Shown: positions 6,189 to 6,236 of the stretch, piece by piece
Numbering within the stretch: the stretch's first letter is position 1
How the letters are laid out: the number at the start of each line of letters is the position of its first letter
Source of the DNA: an uncultured Erysipelotrichaceae bacterium
GTDB lineage: Bacteria > Bacillota_I > Bacilli_A > Erysipelotrichales > Coprobacillaceae
Direction: 5' to 3'
Length of the DNA: 6,236 nucleotides
NCBI GenBank assembly: GCA_945981915.1
Contig: CAMFRJ010000078.1
Span: 1-6,236, forward strand
Notes under the pieces: generated by a model
The model's input: the letters and a program-made list of their open reading frames with translations, nothing else
Told to the model about the DNA's origin: nothing
The model's database searches: none
Translations under genes and position numbers: made by a program

Positions 6189-6236
6189 CTGTCTCTTATA
6201 CACATCTGACGCTGCCGACGATATGCAGTGTGTAGA
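6189..6236 (+). other. Illumina Nextera adapter and index read-through (not genomic)
   Basis: Bases 6189-6207 are the 19-bp Tn5 mosaic end, CTGTCTCTTATACACATCT. Bases 6208-6221 (GACGCTGCCGACGA) complete the reverse complement of the Nextera read-1 adapter. Then TATGCAGT (6222-6229) is the reverse complement of i5 index 506 (ACTGCATA), and GTGTAGA (6230-6236) begins the reverse complement of the P5 flow-cell sequence. Every base from 6189 to the end is explained in order. In the frame of the oxidoreductase it would read as the artefact tail CLLYTSDAAD. Confidence 0.98.

Noticed and set aside
6187..6236. Open frame continuing the oxidoreductase to the last base
   Set aside because: The sequence from 6189 is Nextera adapter and index, so the encoded residues are artefact.
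1..6236. CRISPR arrays, insertion sequences, tRNA or rRNA genes
   Set aside because: I found no spaced direct repeats, no transposase or terminal repeats, and no structured RNA gene; the gaps between genes are all under about 135 bases and are accounted for by promoters and terminators.

Overview
The window is a 6.2-kb, strongly AT-rich stretch (roughly one third G+C by eye) with standard stop codons, good Shine-Dalgarno sequences and densely packed genes. This suggests a low-GC Firmicute. The protein styles (RpiR regulator, ROK kinase without the zinc motif, Cof-type HAD phosphatases, YhfW-like Rieske oxidoreductase) would fit a gut Erysipelotrichales/Coprobacillaceae-type bacterium, but that placement is inference and I could not test it. 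The right end is not genomic: from 6189 on the sequence is Illumina Nextera adapter plus index, so this looks like a draft contig that ends inside a gene.

Layout. (a) 1-79: the last codons of a plus-strand gene, then a perfect hairpin that can terminate transcription from both sides. (b) 65-967, minus: a ROK-family sugar kinase, probably of the BglK (beta-glucoside kinase) style. (c) 968-1044: its promoter, next to a perfect 14-bp inverted repeat that also contains the stop codon of the following gene. (d) 1032-2381, minus: a FAD oxidoreductase with a C-terminal Rieske [2Fe-2S] domain. (e) 2382-2499: a T-rich divergent promoter region. (f) 2500-4037, plus: a two-gene unit of a Cof-type HAD phosphatase and an RpiR/SIS transcription regulator, ended by a hairpin. 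(g) 4169-6188, plus: a second unit with its own promoter, made of a UPF0303-HAD fusion protein and, 2 bases after it, a Gfo/Idh/MocA oxidoreductase cut off by the contig end.

How the genes may work together. The kinase, the two phosphatases, a sugar-phosphate-sensing type of regulator and a sugar-type dehydrogenase are all classes that act on sugars or phosphosugars. This suggests a carbohydrate locus with its own phosphatase or clean-up enzymes, under the RpiR protein. No transporter or glycosidase is in view, so the substrate cannot be named. The Rieske flavoprotein has no evident link to this theme.

The most unusual element is the 392-residue fusion of a UPF0303 (GlcG/HbpS-like, DUF336) domain directly to a HAD phosphatase. 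Its HAD half is a paralogue of the stand-alone phosphatase 1.7 kb upstream.
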